From assembly GCF_003086295.3 (NCBI RefSeq), contig NC_092039.1, forward strand, positions 94,635,061 through 94,699,060: a stretch of DNA of 64,000 nucleotides, in the 5' to 3' direction. Of this stretch, positions 41,947 through 53,700 are shown piece by piece. Made by a program: the position numbers and the translations under genes. A model generated the notes under the pieces. That model searched no databases, was not told where the DNA came from, and worked only from the letters and a program-made list of their open reading frames with translations. Numbering within the stretch: the stretch's first letter is position 1; every line of letters starts with the position of its first letter. Source of the stretch: Arachis hypogaea. Lineage: Eukaryota > Streptophyta > Magnoliopsida > Fabales > Fabaceae.

Positions 41947-44136
41947 CTAAACTGAGAGAAGCTCTTCATGCTTACTCTCTTTTGTCACAGAGGGATGGCC
42001 ATGTGCCTTAAAAACAAGGTAGTCCCCATTCAATTGAAGGACTATTTCACCTCTGTTGATATCTATCACAGCTCCTGCTGTGGCTAGAAAAGGTCTTCCA
42101 AGGATGATATATTCATCCTCTTCCTTCCTAGTGTCTAAGATTATGAAATCAGCAGGGATGTAAAGGCCTTCAACCTTTACTAACACGTCTTCCACTATTC
42201 CATAAGCTTGTCTCAATGACTTGTCTGCCAATTGTAATGAGAACAAGGCAGGTTGTACCTCAATGATCCCCAGCTTCTCCATTACAGAGAGTGGCATAAG
42301 ATTTATCCCTGACCCTAGATCACATAGAGCTTTTTCAAAGGTCATGGTGCCTATGGTGCAAGGTATTAAGAACTTGCCAGGATCTTGTTTCTTTTGAGGT
42401 AGAGTTTGCTGAATCCAGGTATCTAGTTCACTAATGAGCAAGGGAGGTTCATTTTCCCAAGTCTCATTACCAAAAAACTTGGCATTCAGCTTCATGATAG
42501 CTCCTAAATATTGAGCAACTTGCTCTCCAGTCACATCTTCATCCTCTTCAGAGGAAGAATAGTCTTCAGAGCTCATGAATGGCAGAAGGAGATTTAATGG
42601 AATCTCTATGGTCTCTGTATGAGCCTCAGATTCCTTTGGATCCTTAATAGGAAACTCCTTCTTGCTTGAAGGACGTCCCAGGAGGTCTTCCTCACCAGGA
42701 TTTGCGTCCTCCTCCTCCCTTGTGCATTCGGCCATATTGATTTTATCAATGGCCTTGCACTCTCCTTTTGGATTCTCTTCTGTATTACTTGGGAGAATAC
42801 TGGGAGGAGTTTCAATGACTTTCTTACTCAGCTAGCCCACTTGTGCCTCCAGATTTCTAATGGAGGATCTTGTTTCACTCACGAAACTGAAAGTGGCCTT
42901 TGACAGATCAAAGACTAGATTGGCTAAATTAGAAGTGTTTTGCTCAGAATTATCTGTCTGTTGCTGAGAAGATGATGGATAAGGCTTGCTATTGCTTAGC
43001 CTATTGCGTCCACCATTGTTAAAGCCTTGTTGAGCCTTTTGTTGATCCTTCCATGAGAAATTTGGATGATTTCTCCATGATGAGTTATAGGTGTTTCCAT
43101 AAGGTTCACCCATGTAATTAACCTCTGCCATGGCAGGGTTATCAGGATCATAAGCTTCTTCAGAAGCTGCCTCTTTAGTACTGTTTGATGCATGTTGCCA
43201 TCCATTCAGACTTTGAGAAATCATGTTGACTTGCTGAGTCAACACTTTGTTCTGAGCCAATATGGCATTTAGAGCATCAATTTCAGGAACTCCTTTCCTC
43301 TGAGGCGTCCCATTATTCACGGAATTCCTCTCAGAAGTGTACATGAATTGGTTGTTTGCAACCATGTCAATGTGTTCTTGAGCCTCTTCAGGCGTTTTCT
43401 TTAGGTGAATAGATCCACCTGCAGAATGGTCCAATGACATTTTCAAAAATTCAGACAGGCCATAATAGGATATATCTAATATGGTCCATTCTGAAAACAT
43501 GTCAGATGGACATCTTTTGGTCAGCTGCTTGTATCTTTCCCAAGCTTCATAGAGGGATTCACCATCTTTTTGTTTGAAGGTTTGAACATCCACTCTCAGC
43601 TTGCTCAGCTTTTGAGGAGGAAAGAATTTATCCTAGAAGGCAGTGACCAGCTTATCCCAAGAGTCCAGGCTATCCTTAGGTTGTGAATCCAACCATATTC
43701 TAGCTCTGTCTCTTACAGCAAAAGGGAAAAGCATGAGTCTGTAGACTTTAGGATCAACTCCATTCGTCTTTACAGTCTCACAGATCTGCAAGAACTCAGT
43801 TAAAAACTGATAAGGATCTTCAGATGGAAGTCCATAAAACTTGCAGTTTTGTTGCATTAAGGCAACTAGCTGAGGTTTCAGCTCAAAGTTGTTGGCTCCA
43901 ATGGCAGGAATGGAGATACTTCTTCCATCAAATTTGGACGTTGGCTTTGTGAAGTCACCAAGCATTCTCCTTGCATTATTATTATTTTCGGCTGCCATCT
44001 CCTTCTCTTGGTCGAAAATTTCTGAAAGGTTACCTTTAGATTGTTGTAATCTAGCTTCTCTGAGTTTTCTCTTCAGAGTCCTTTCAGGTTCTGGATCAAT
44101 TTCAACAAGAGTGCCTTTTTCCTTGTTCCTGCTCAT
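41947..44136 (-). pseudogene. G2 gag-protease, one frame with in-frame stops
   Basis: From ATG 44136 (MSRNKEKGTLVEIDPEPERT) a single frame extends to a TAG at 41947-41949. It is interrupted by TAG at about 43630 (leucine codon in G4) and TAG at about 42829 (glutamine in G1/G4); the terminal TAG replaces another glutamine. Gag blocks FFPPQKLSKLRMDVQTFKQK and MSLDHSAGGSIHLKKTPEE, then NSSWRNHPNFSWKDQQ, protease CDLGSGINLMPLSVMEKLG and IILGRPFLATAGAVID are clear. No zinc knuckle, reverse transcriptase or integrase. Each of G1, G2 and G4 carries its own set of inactivating changes. Confidence 0.9.
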
Positions 44137-45606
44137 ATGAAAGAGAAGAAAACAAGAAAAGAAAGAGGAATCCTCTACGTCACAGTATAGAGATTCCTTT
44201 ATGTTAGTAGAAAAAGAAAGGGGAGAAGAATGAAGAAGAGTGGGTTCGGATATTTAGGTGAAGAGAGGTGAAGAGAAGTGTTAGTAATTAAATAATTAAA
44301 TAGAATAAGAGAGAAGAGATAGAAAATTCAAAAATAATTTAAAAAAAAGGGTTAGTAATTTTCGAAAATTAGAGATAAGATAAGATTAAAATTAAAATTT
44401 AAAACAAAAAAGAATTTTTGAAAAAGAGATGAGATATTTTTCGAAAATTAGAGAGGGAAAAGTAGTTAGGTGGTTTTGAAAAAGATAAGAAACAAACAAA
44501 AAGTCAAAGAGTTAGTTGAAAAAGATATTAAAATCAAATTTGAAAAGATAAGAAGATAAGAAGTTAGATAAGATATTTTGAAATCAAATTTTGAAAAAGA
44601 TAAAATTTTTGAAAAAGATAAGATAAAAGATAAAAAGATTTAATTTTTAAAATGACTTAACTAACAAGAAACTATAAGATAAGATTCTAGAACTTAAAGA
44701 TTGAACCTTTCTTAACAAGAAAGTAACAAACTTCAAATTTTTGAACTAATCACATTAATTGTTAGCTAATTTTTGAAAATTAGATGTAAAGATAAGAAAA
44801 AGATTTTGAAAAAGATTTTTGAAATATTCAAAAAATAGAAAAAAATGAAAAAGATATAATTTTTGAAAAAGATTTTGAAAAGATAAGATTTTTTTTTAAA
44901 TTGAAAATTTGACTGACTTGTAAGAAACAACTAATTTTAAAATTTTTTGACCAAGTCAACCCAAAATTTCAAAAATTTGGAGAGAAAAAAGGAAAAGATA
45001 TTTTTTTGATTTTTTGAATTTTTAATTATGAGAGAGAAAAACAAACATGACCCAAAACATGAAAATTTTGGATCAAAACACATGATGCATGTAAGAACTC
45101 TATGAATGTCAAGATGAACACCAAGAACACTTTGAAGATCATGATGAACATCAAGAACATATTTTTGAAAAATTTTTGATGCAAAGAAAACATGCAAGAC
45201 ACCAAACTTAGAAATCTTTAATGCATGGACTCTAACAAACGAAAAATGCACATGAAAAACAACAAACAACACAAAACAAGAAATCATCAAGATCAAACAA
45301 GAAGACTTATCAAGAACAACTTGAAGATCATGAAGAACACTATGAATGCATGAGATTTTTGAAAAAAAATGCAAGAAAAATTTTTAAAGCATGCAATTGA
45401 CACCAAACTTAAAAATTGACTCAAGACTCAAACAAGAACACAAAATATTTTTGGTTTTTATAATTTTCTAATTTTTTTGTATTTTTTCGAAAATATTCTT
45501 TTAGAAAAATGAAAAAGAAAAGAAAAATTTTGAAAAAGATTTTTTGAAAAGAAAATTACCTAATCTGAGCAACAAGATGAACCGTCAGTTGTCCATACTC
45601 GAACAA
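44137..45606 (-). other. G2 untranslated leader, purine-rich on the plus strand
   Basis: Collinear with the G1 leader, including TTTTCGAAAA-type words and two TAAGTTTGGTGT words (minus strand, near 45203 and 45405). The minus-strand ORF 44937-45374 has no family features and is probably fortuitous. Confidence 0.65.
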
Positions 45607-45624
45607 TCCCCGGCAACGGCGCCA
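45607..45624 (-). promoter_or_regulatory. G2 primer binding site, tRNA-Asp type
   Basis: Reverse complement tggcgccgttgccgggga, identical to the G1 PBS, six bases from the 5' LTR. Confidence 0.85.
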
Positions 45625-45630
45625 AAAACT

Positions 45631-46279
45631 TGGTGGACGAAATTGTGATCACATCAATGTAGTATTCTTTGTTATTGTATGGAATCATTATTGTGGCTCT
45701 TGGCTATGTGCGGACACAACTCCGTTCAACTTAACCAGCAAGTGTACTGGGTCATCCAAGTAATACCTTACGTGAGTAAGGGTCGATCCCACAGAGATTG
45801 TTGGTATGAAGCAAGCTATGGTCACCTTGCAAATCTCAGTCAGGCGGATTCAAGTATAATTGGATTATTGGTTTAAATTTGATTTTAATGGAATAAATAG
45901 AAAATAAAAGGGATAGAAATACGTATGCAAATCAATAGTGGAAATTTCAGATAGGCGTATGGAGATCCTGTGTTCCTCTTGAATCTCTACTTTCTTATTA
46001 CATTCATCCAATCCTTCTTACTCCTTTCCATGGCAAGCTGTATGTAGGGCATCACCGTTGTCAATGGCTACATCCCATCCTCTTAGTGAAAATGGTCCTA
46101 TGCTCTGTCACAGCACGGCTAATCATCTGTCGGTTCTCAATCAGGTTGGAATAGAATCCCTTGATTCTTTTGCGTTTGTCATCACGCCTAGCCTTCAGGA
46201 GTTTGAAGCTCGTCACAATTATTCAATCCCAGAATCCTACTCGGAATACCATAGACAAGGTTTAGACTTTCCGGATCCT
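45631..46279 (-). repeat. G2 5' LTR, left (U5-side) part
   Basis: Begins tggtggacgaaattg and runs to ...ccggatcct, where G3 is inserted. The final atcct (46275-46279) is the left TSD of G3. Confidence 0.92.
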
Positions 46280-47802
46280 TGGTGCACGAAATTGCAATCA
46301 CACTTTTGCAATCCCGCACAACTAACCAGCAAGTGCACTGGGTTGTCCAAGTAATACCTTACGCGAGTAAGGGTCGATCCCACGGAGATTGTCGGCTTGA
46401 AGCAAGCTATGGTTATCTTGTAAATCTTAGTCAGGATATTAGAAATTATCAGGATTGATTGTGAAAAGAAAAAGAACATGAAATAGTTACTTGTTTTGCA
46501 GTAATAGAGAATAGGTTGGGGTTTTGGAGATGCTCCATCTTCTGAATCTCTGCTTTCCTACTATCTTCTTCTTCAAGCACGCAAGGCTCCTTCCATGGCA
46601 AGCTGTATGCAAGGGTTTCACCGTTGTCAGTGGCTACCTCCCATCCTCTCAGTGGAAATGTTCAACGCACCCTGTCACGGCACGGCTATCCATCTGTCGG
46701 TTCTCAATCAGGCCGGAATAGAATCCAGTGATTCTTTTGCGTCTGTCACTAACGCCCCGCCTTCAGGAGTTTGAAGCTCGTCACAGTCATTTAATCATTG
46801 AATCCTACTCAGAATACCACAGACAAGGTTTAGACCTTCCGGATTCTCTTGAATGCCGCCATCAGTTCTAGCTTATACCAAGAAGATTCCGGTTAAAGAA
46901 TCCAAGAGATATCTACTTAATCTAAGGTAGAACGGAGGTGGTTGTCAGGCACACATTCATAGTTGAGAATGATGATGATTGTCACGGATCATCACATTCA
47001 TCCGATTTAAGAACAAGTAGTATCTTAGAATGGAAGCAAGCATGATTGAATGAAAAACAGTAGTAATTGCATTAATCCATCAAGACACAGCAGAGCTCCT
47101 CACCCCCAACCATGGGGTTTAGAGACTCATGCTGTAGAAAATACAATGAGAAACGTGTAAAGTGTCATGAGGTACAGATACAATGTCAAAAGATCCTATT
47201 AATAGTAAACTAGTAACCTAAGGTATACAGAAATGAGTAAAATGACGTAAAAATCCACTTCTGGGTCCACTTGGTGTGTGCTTGGGCTGAGAATTGAAGC
47301 ATTTTCGTGTAGAGACCTTTTCTGGAGTTAAACGCCAGCTTTTATGCCAGTTTGGGCGTTTAACTCCAAGTTTTATGCCAGTTCCAGCGTTAAACGCTGG
47401 AATTTCTGAGGCTGTTTTGCCACGCCGGTTTGGGCCATCAAATCTCGGGCAAATTATGGACTATTATATATTGCTGGAAAGCCCATGATGTCTACTTTTC
47501 AATGCCATTGAGAGCACGCCAATTGGGCTTCTGTAGCTCCAGAAAATCCACTTCGAGTGCAGGGAGGTCAGAATCCAACAACATCTGCAGTCCTTTACAG
47601 TCTCTGAATCAGATTTTTGCTCAGAACCCTCAATTTCAGTCAGAAAATACCTGAAATCACAGAAAAACACACAAACTCATAGTAAAGTCCAGAAAAGTGA
47701 ATTTTAACTAAAAACTAATAAAAATATACTAAAAACTAATTAGATTATACTAAAAACATACTAAAAACAATGCCAAAAAGCGTATAAATTATCCGCTCAT
47801 CA
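46280..47802 (-). repeat. G3 3' LTR (1523 bp)
   Basis: On the plus strand from tggtgcacgaaattgc to atccgctcatca. It has palindrome-derived units at about 47323-47402 (ggagttaaacgccagc, tgggcgtttaactcca, ccagcgttaaacgctgg). ORFs 46058-46354, 46524-46721, 47294-47488 and others are shadows. Confidence 0.95.
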
Positions 47803-47840
47803 GAACACCAAACTTAAATTGTTGCTTGTCCCCAAGCAAC
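47803..47840 (-). promoter_or_regulatory. Hairpin plus TAAGTTTGGTGT module at the PPT position (G3)
   Basis: Minus strand: GTTGCTTG-GGGA-CAAGCAAC (47840-47821, perfect) then TAAGTTTGGTGT, adjoining the 3' LTR. It is nearly identical to the G1 copy although the rest of the two elements is very different. Confidence 0.7.
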
Positions 47841-48741
47841 TGAAAATCAAAATAGGATAAAAAGAAGAGAATATACTATCGACTCCAAAATATCAAGGAA
47901 ACATAGCTCCAATTAGATGAGCGGGACTAGTAGCTTTTTGCCTCCGAACAGTTTTGGCATCTCACTCTATCCCTTGAAGTTCAGAATGATTGGCATCTAT
48001 AAGACCTCAGAACTCAGATAGTGTTATTGATTCTCCTAGTTAAGTATAATGATTCTTGAAGATAGCTAGTGTATGAGTTTTGGCTGTGGCCCAAAGCACT
48101 CTGTCTTCCAGTATTACCACCGGATACATACATGCCACAGACACATAATTGGGTGAACCTTTTTAGATTGTGACTCAGCTTTGCTAGAGTCCCCAATTAG
48201 AGGTGTCCAGGGTTCTTAAGCACACTCTTTTTGCCTTGGATCACAACTTTATTTCTTTCTTTTGCTTTCTTTTTCTTTCTCTTTTTTTTTCGAAATTTTT
48301 TTTTGTATTCACTGCTTTTTCTTGCTTCAAGAATCAATCTAATGATTTTTTAGATCCTCAATAACAGTTCTCTTTTTCCTCATTCTTTCAAGAGCCAACA
48401 ATTTTAACATTCTCAAAACATCAATTTCAAGAGACATATGCACTGTTCAAGCATTCATTCGGAAAACAAAAATTATTGTTACCACATCAAACTAATTCAA
48501 CTAGTTTCAAGGATAAATTTCGAAATCATGTACTTCTTGTTCTTTTGTGATTAAAGCATTTTTCATTTAAGAGAGGTGATGGATTCATAGGACATTCATA
48601 GCTTTAAGACATGAATTTTAAATTTTATTAATTATGAATTAAGAACAAGACTCAAAAATAGATATAAGATGAGACTAAAAAAAAATAACACAAAAATTTA
48701 AACTAGGCTCCTAATGATAGAGGTTTTCACAGAGTTAGGAC
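47841..48741 (-). other. G3 spacer between ORF3 and 3' LTR
   Basis: Non-coding; shares blocks with the G1 and G2 spacers (gatgagcgggact, agaatgattggcatct, gtacttcttgttcttt). Confidence 0.65.
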
Positions 48742-49856
48742 TCAACAACCTTGATTTTGAGAAGTGGATGCTCCCTCAACTTGAGATGAGAGCTTTTGGC
48801 GTTTCAACTCTTGGAGTTCACGCCCCTGCTTCTCTTGTTCCTTTAGGAATTTGCAGAGCATGCAGTTCTGATTCTGCTGTTCTTTCTTCAGTTGCTCCAT
48901 AGTCTTTTGCAACTTGTTGATAGATGCTTCTAGGCTGGCCCAGTAGCCAATTTCAGGGAATTCAGGGAGGAACTCCTGCGCCCTCCTTTTGATAGAGTTG
49001 TCTTGCATTTGTCCTTCCATTGACTTCTTGGTGATTGGATGTTCAATGGGTATGAATTCATCTACTCCCATCTTTACCCCAGCCTCTTTACAGAGCAAGG
49101 AGATCAAGCTTGGGTAAGCCAATTTGGCTTCAGTGGAATTTTTATTTTCAATTGTGTAGATCTCACAAGCAATTACATGATGAACCTCCACTTCTTTTCC
49201 AAGCACAATGCAATGAATCATCACTGCTCTCTCTTGATAGTGACCTCAGAACGGTTGCTAGTGGGCAATATGGAACGCCCAATAAAGTCTAGCCAACCTC
49301 TTGCAATTGGTTTGAGGTCTCCCCTCTTGAGTTGGTTTGGGACACCCTTAGAATTGGTTATCCACTTAGTTCCAGGGAGGCATATGTCCTCTAGAACTTG
49401 ATCCAACCCTTTATCTGCTCTCACCATTCTCCTATTAAAGGATTCAGGATCATCTTGCAGTTGAGGTAATTTGAAGATTTCTCTTATTTTGTCCAGATGG
49501 AAGTACATAACTTTCCCTCTGACCATAGTTCTGTAGGTATGGTAAGCAGTTCCAGTCATTCTCTGCTTATCTGTTAACCACAGATTTGAGTAGAATTCCT
49601 GAACCATGTTCCTTCCAACCTTTATTTCAGGATTGGTTAGAACTTCCCATCCTCTGTTTCGAATTTGCTCTTGGATCCCCGGATATTCATCTTCTTTCAG
49701 ATCAAATTTAACTTCCGGGATCACTGACCTAAGACCCATTATTTTGTGATAATGGTCTTCATGTTCTTTGGTTAAGAACTTCTCTTGATTCCAAAGATTT
49801 TTTGGATTATTCTCTTTCTTTCCTCTTAAATTGGTTTGTTTTCCCTTAGGAGCCAT
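48742..49856 (-). pseudogene. G3 ORF3 ('putative plant transposon protein' type), frameshifted
   Basis: From ATG 49856 (MAPKGKQTNLRGKKENNPK) the product reads FLTKEHEDHYHKIMGLRSVI, RNRGWEVLTNPEIKVGRNMV, YRTMVRGKVMYFHLDKIREI, DQVLEDICLPGTKWITNSKG and RGDLKPIARGWLDFIGRSIL. At about 49221-49230 the run aagagagagcag contains two extra bases relative to G1; translation therefore stops, while the next frame continues MIHCIVLGKEVEVHHVIACE to 48742. The tail (LEASINKLQKTMEQLKKEQQ...) looks like a coiled coil. Total about 370 residues if unbroken. Function unknown; no signal peptide or membrane segment was seen, so an envelope role is not supported. Confidence 0.8.
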
Positions 49857-49894
49857 GATCTTGATGAGTCTTGGCTTAGTGATCACGGAAAAGC

Positions 49895-49930
49895 ACACCA
49901 AACTTAGAGGTTTGCTTGTCCTCAAGCAAA
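49895..49930 (-). promoter_or_regulatory. Hairpin plus TAAGTTTGGTGT module upstream of ORF3 (G3)
   Basis: Minus strand: TTTGCTTG-AGGA-CAAGCAAA (49930-49911), then TAAGTTTGGTGT (49906-49895), about 40 bases before the ORF3 ATG. Confidence 0.7.
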
Positions 49931-50257
49931 AGAAAGGAAAGAAGAGAGAGAAGAGAAGAGCAAATTCGAATGGTGTGGGGGAATTAGGGGGCCAAACGTG
50001 TATTTATAAGGGGGAGGGAGATTTCGAAAAAATTGAAGGGAGATTTGAGAAGATATGGAGAGAATTTAAGAGAAGAGTGAGTTTTTGAGTAAGATATGGG
50101 ATTGATTTGAGAGGGATTTGAAGAATGATTTTGATTTTTGAAGATTTGAAGGTGAATGATGAAAGGTTAAGATGTATTTATGTAGAAAAGTATGGGCAAG
50201 AAAAGGGAAATTTAAAAAAATTTGATTGAAAATCAAAATAGTGGTCCCCCCACCTTT

Positions 50258-50560
50258 CTGGCGTTAAACCCCAGAATGGCACCCATTCTGGCATTTAACG
50301 CCCATTTGTTGCCCCTTTTGGGCGTTTAACGCCCAGCCAGGTACCCTGGCTGGCGTTAAACGTCAGAATTCCTTTATCACTGGGCGTTTTTCTAAAACGC
50401 CCAGGATGCTGCACACCTGGCGTTAAACGCCCAGAATGGTGCCCATTCTGGCGTTTAACGCCCAAAATGGTACCTTTACTGGCGTTAAACGCCCAGAATG
50501 GTGCCCATTCTGGCGTTTAACGCCCAAAATGCCCCTTACTGGCGTTTTTTCGCCAGTAAG
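50258..50560 (-). repeat. Palindrome array C (G3): ten units
   Basis: Units at about 30-bp spacing in the spacer between pol and ORF3: ctggcgttaaaccccag, tgggcgtttaacgcccag, ctgggcgttttt...aaaacgcccag, ctggcgttaaacgcccag, actggcgttttttcgccagt and variants. Spacers repeat words such as aatggtgcccatt. Same map position as arrays A and B. Confidence 0.9.
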
Positions 50561-50721
50561 CTCTTTTTCTCTGCTTTTTGAGCTGAATCCTTCTATAACT
50601 CTGTGAATTCCTTCATTTTTGATACTTGCCTCTGTAAAAACAAAACATATAACCTGCTAATGACTGGGTTGCCTCCCAGCAAGCGCTTCTTTACTGTCTT
50701 TAGCTGGACTCTTACTGAGAA

Positions 50722-53700
50722 TCACTCAAGTATCAGTTTTGAGCATTCCTGCTCAAAATTGCCTTCAAGATAATGCTTGATTCTTTGTCCATTAACAATG
50801 AACCTTTTATCGGAATCAGTATCCTGAAGCTCAACATATCTATATGGTGACACTCCTGTAATCACATACGGACCCCTCCACCGGAATTTGAGTTTTCCTG
50901 GAAACAATTTGAGCCTAGAGTTGAAGAGCAGAACTTTTTGTCCTGGCTCAAAGACTCTGGTTGACAACTTCTTGTCATGCCATTTCTTTGCCTTTTCCTT
51001 ATAAATTTTTGCATTTTCAAAGGCATTGAGTCTGAACTCCTCTAGCTCATTTAGCTGGAGTAATCTTTTCTCACCAGCTAACTGAGCATCCATGTTTAGG
51101 AATCTGGTTGCCCAGTAGGCTTTATGTTCCAGTTCCACGGGCAGATGACAGGCCTTCCCATACACCAGTTGGTATGGAGAGGTTCCTATAGGAGTCTTGA
51201 ATGCTGTTCTGTATGCCCACAGAGCATCATCCAAGCTCTTTGCCCAATCCTTTCTTTGGGCTATCACAGTCCGTTCCAGGATTCTTTTTAGCTCTCTGTT
51301 AGAGACCTCAGCTTGCCCATTTGTCTATGGATGATACGGAGTTGCCACTTTGTGGCTAATTCCATATCTTACCATAGCAGAGTATAGCTGTTTATTGCAG
51401 AAATGAGTGCCCCCGTCACTGATTAGTACTCTGGGAACACCAAACCTGCTGAAGATGTGTTTCTGGAGGAATTTTAGGACGGTCTTGGTATCATTAGTGG
51501 GTGTAGCAATTGCTTCTACCCACTTAGATACATAGTCCACTGCCACCAGAATGTAAGTGTTTGAGTATGATGGTGGGAATGGCCCCATGAAGTCAATTCT
51601 CCATACATCAAACAATTCTATCTGCAATATCCCTTGTTGAGGCATGGCATATCCGTGAGGCAAGTTACCAGCTCTTTGGCAACTGTCACAATCACGCACA
51701 AACTCTCGGGAATCTTTATAGAGAGTAGGCCAGTAGAAGCCACATTGGAGGACTTTAGTGGCTGTTCGCTCACTTCCAAAATGTCCTCCATACTGTGATC
51801 CATGGCAGTGCCATAGGATCCTTTGTGCTTCTTCTCTGGGTACATATCTGCGGATCATTCCGTCTGCACATCTCTTAAAGAGATATGGTTCATCCCAGAG
51901 GTAGTACTTGGCATCTGAAATTAATTTCTTTCTTTGCACTCTGCTGTACTCCTGGGGTATGAACCTCACAGCTTTATAGTTTGCAATATCTGCAAACCAT
52001 GGAGCTTCCTGAATGGCAAAGAGTTGCTCATCTGGGAAGGTCTCAGAGATCTCAGTAGAAGGGAGGGACGCCCCAGCTACTGGTTCTATTCGGGACAGAT
52101 GATCAGCTACTTGGTTCTCTGTCCCTTTTCTGTCTCTTATTTCTATATCAAACTCTTGCAGAAGCAACACCCATCTTATAAGTCTGGGTTTTGAATCCTG
52201 CTTTGTGAGTAAGTATTTAAGAGCAGCATGGTCAGTGTACACAACCACTTTGGATCCCACTAGATAGGATCTAAACTTGTCAATGGCATAGACCACTGCA
52301 AGTAACTCTTTTTCTGTGGTTGTATAATTCTTCTGTGCGTCATTTAGAACACGGCTGGCATAATAAATGACGTGCAGAAGCTTGTTATGCCTCTGTCCCA
52401 ACAATGCACCAATGGCATGATCACTGGCATCACACATTAGTTCAAATGGCAATGTCCAATCTGGTGCAGAGATGACTGGTGCTGTGACCAGCTTAGCTTT
52501 CAGGGTCTGAAATGCCTGCAGACATTGTGTGTCAAACACAAATGGTGTGTCAGTAGCTAGCAGGTTACTCAAAGGTTTTGCAATTTTTGAAAAATCCTTT
52601 ATGAACCTTCTGTAGAATCCTGCATGCCCCAGAAAGCTTCTGATTGCCTTAACATTGGCAGGTGGTGGTAATTTTTCAATTACCTCTACCTTTGCCTTAT
52701 CCACCTCTATTCCCCTGCTTGAAATCTTGTGCCCAAGGACAATTCCCTCAGTCACCATAAAGTGACATTTCTCCCAGTTTAAAACCAGGTTAGTCTCTTG
52801 GCATCTTTTCAGGACAAGTGCTAGGTGATTAAGACAGGAGCTGAATGAGTCTCCGTATACTGAGAAGTCGTCCATGAAGACTTCCAGAAATTTCTCTACC
52901 ATATCTGAGAAGATAGAGAGCATGCACCTCTGAAAGGTTGCAGGTGCATTGCACAGACCAAAAGGCATCCTCCTGTAGGCAAACACGCCAGAAGGGCAAG
53001 TAAATGCTGTTTTCTCTTGGTCCTGAGGGTCTACTGCAATTTGGTTGTAGCCTGAATAGCCATCCAAAAAGTAGTAATAATCATGACCAGCTAGTCTTTC
53101 TAGCATTTGGTCTATGAATGGTAAAGGAAAATGATCCTTTCTGGTGGCTGTATTGAGCCTTCTGTAGTCAATACACATACGCCACCCTGTGACTGTTCTT
53201 GTAGGAACCAGTTCATTTTTTTCATTATGAACCACTGTCATGCCTCCCTTTTTGGGGACAACTTGGACAGGGCTCACCCAGGGGCTATCAGAAATAGGAT
53301 AAATAATCCCAGCCTCTAGTAATTTAGTGACCTCTTTCTGCACCACCTCCTTCATGGCTGGATTTAGCCTCCTTTGTGGTTGGACCACTGGTTTGGCATT
53401 ATCCTCCAACAGGATCTTGTGCATGCATCTAGCTGGGCTAATGCCCTTGAGATCACTTATGGACCACCCAAGAGCTGTCTTGTGTGTCCTTAGCACTTGA
53501 ATCAGTGCTTCCTCTTCCTGTGGATTTAAAGCAGAGCTTATAATCACTGGAAAAGTGTCACCCTCTCCCAGAAACGCATACTTCAGGGATGGTGGTAGTG
53601 GTTTGAGTTCAGGTTTGGGAGGCTTATCCCCCTCCTGAGGAATTTTTGAAAACTCCTTTGTTTCCACTGATTCTTCTTGATCAGGTTGAGCATCTTTGAA

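Noticed and set aside
44937..45374. 145-codon minus-strand ORF in the G2 leader
   Set aside because: Low-complexity F/K/H-rich product in an untranslated leader; equivalent regions in G1 and G4 do not keep the frame.
48742..49856. ORF3 as a retroviral envelope gene
   Set aside because: No signal peptide, transmembrane segment or surface/fusion features are visible; it matches the 'putative plant transposon protein' type instead.
50258..50560. Regularly spaced ~30-bp palindromic repeats that look like a CRISPR array
   Set aside because: Plant nuclear context inside an LTR element; units are imperfect, spacers are themselves repeated, and no cas-like genes occur. Treated as a retrotransposon palindrome array.
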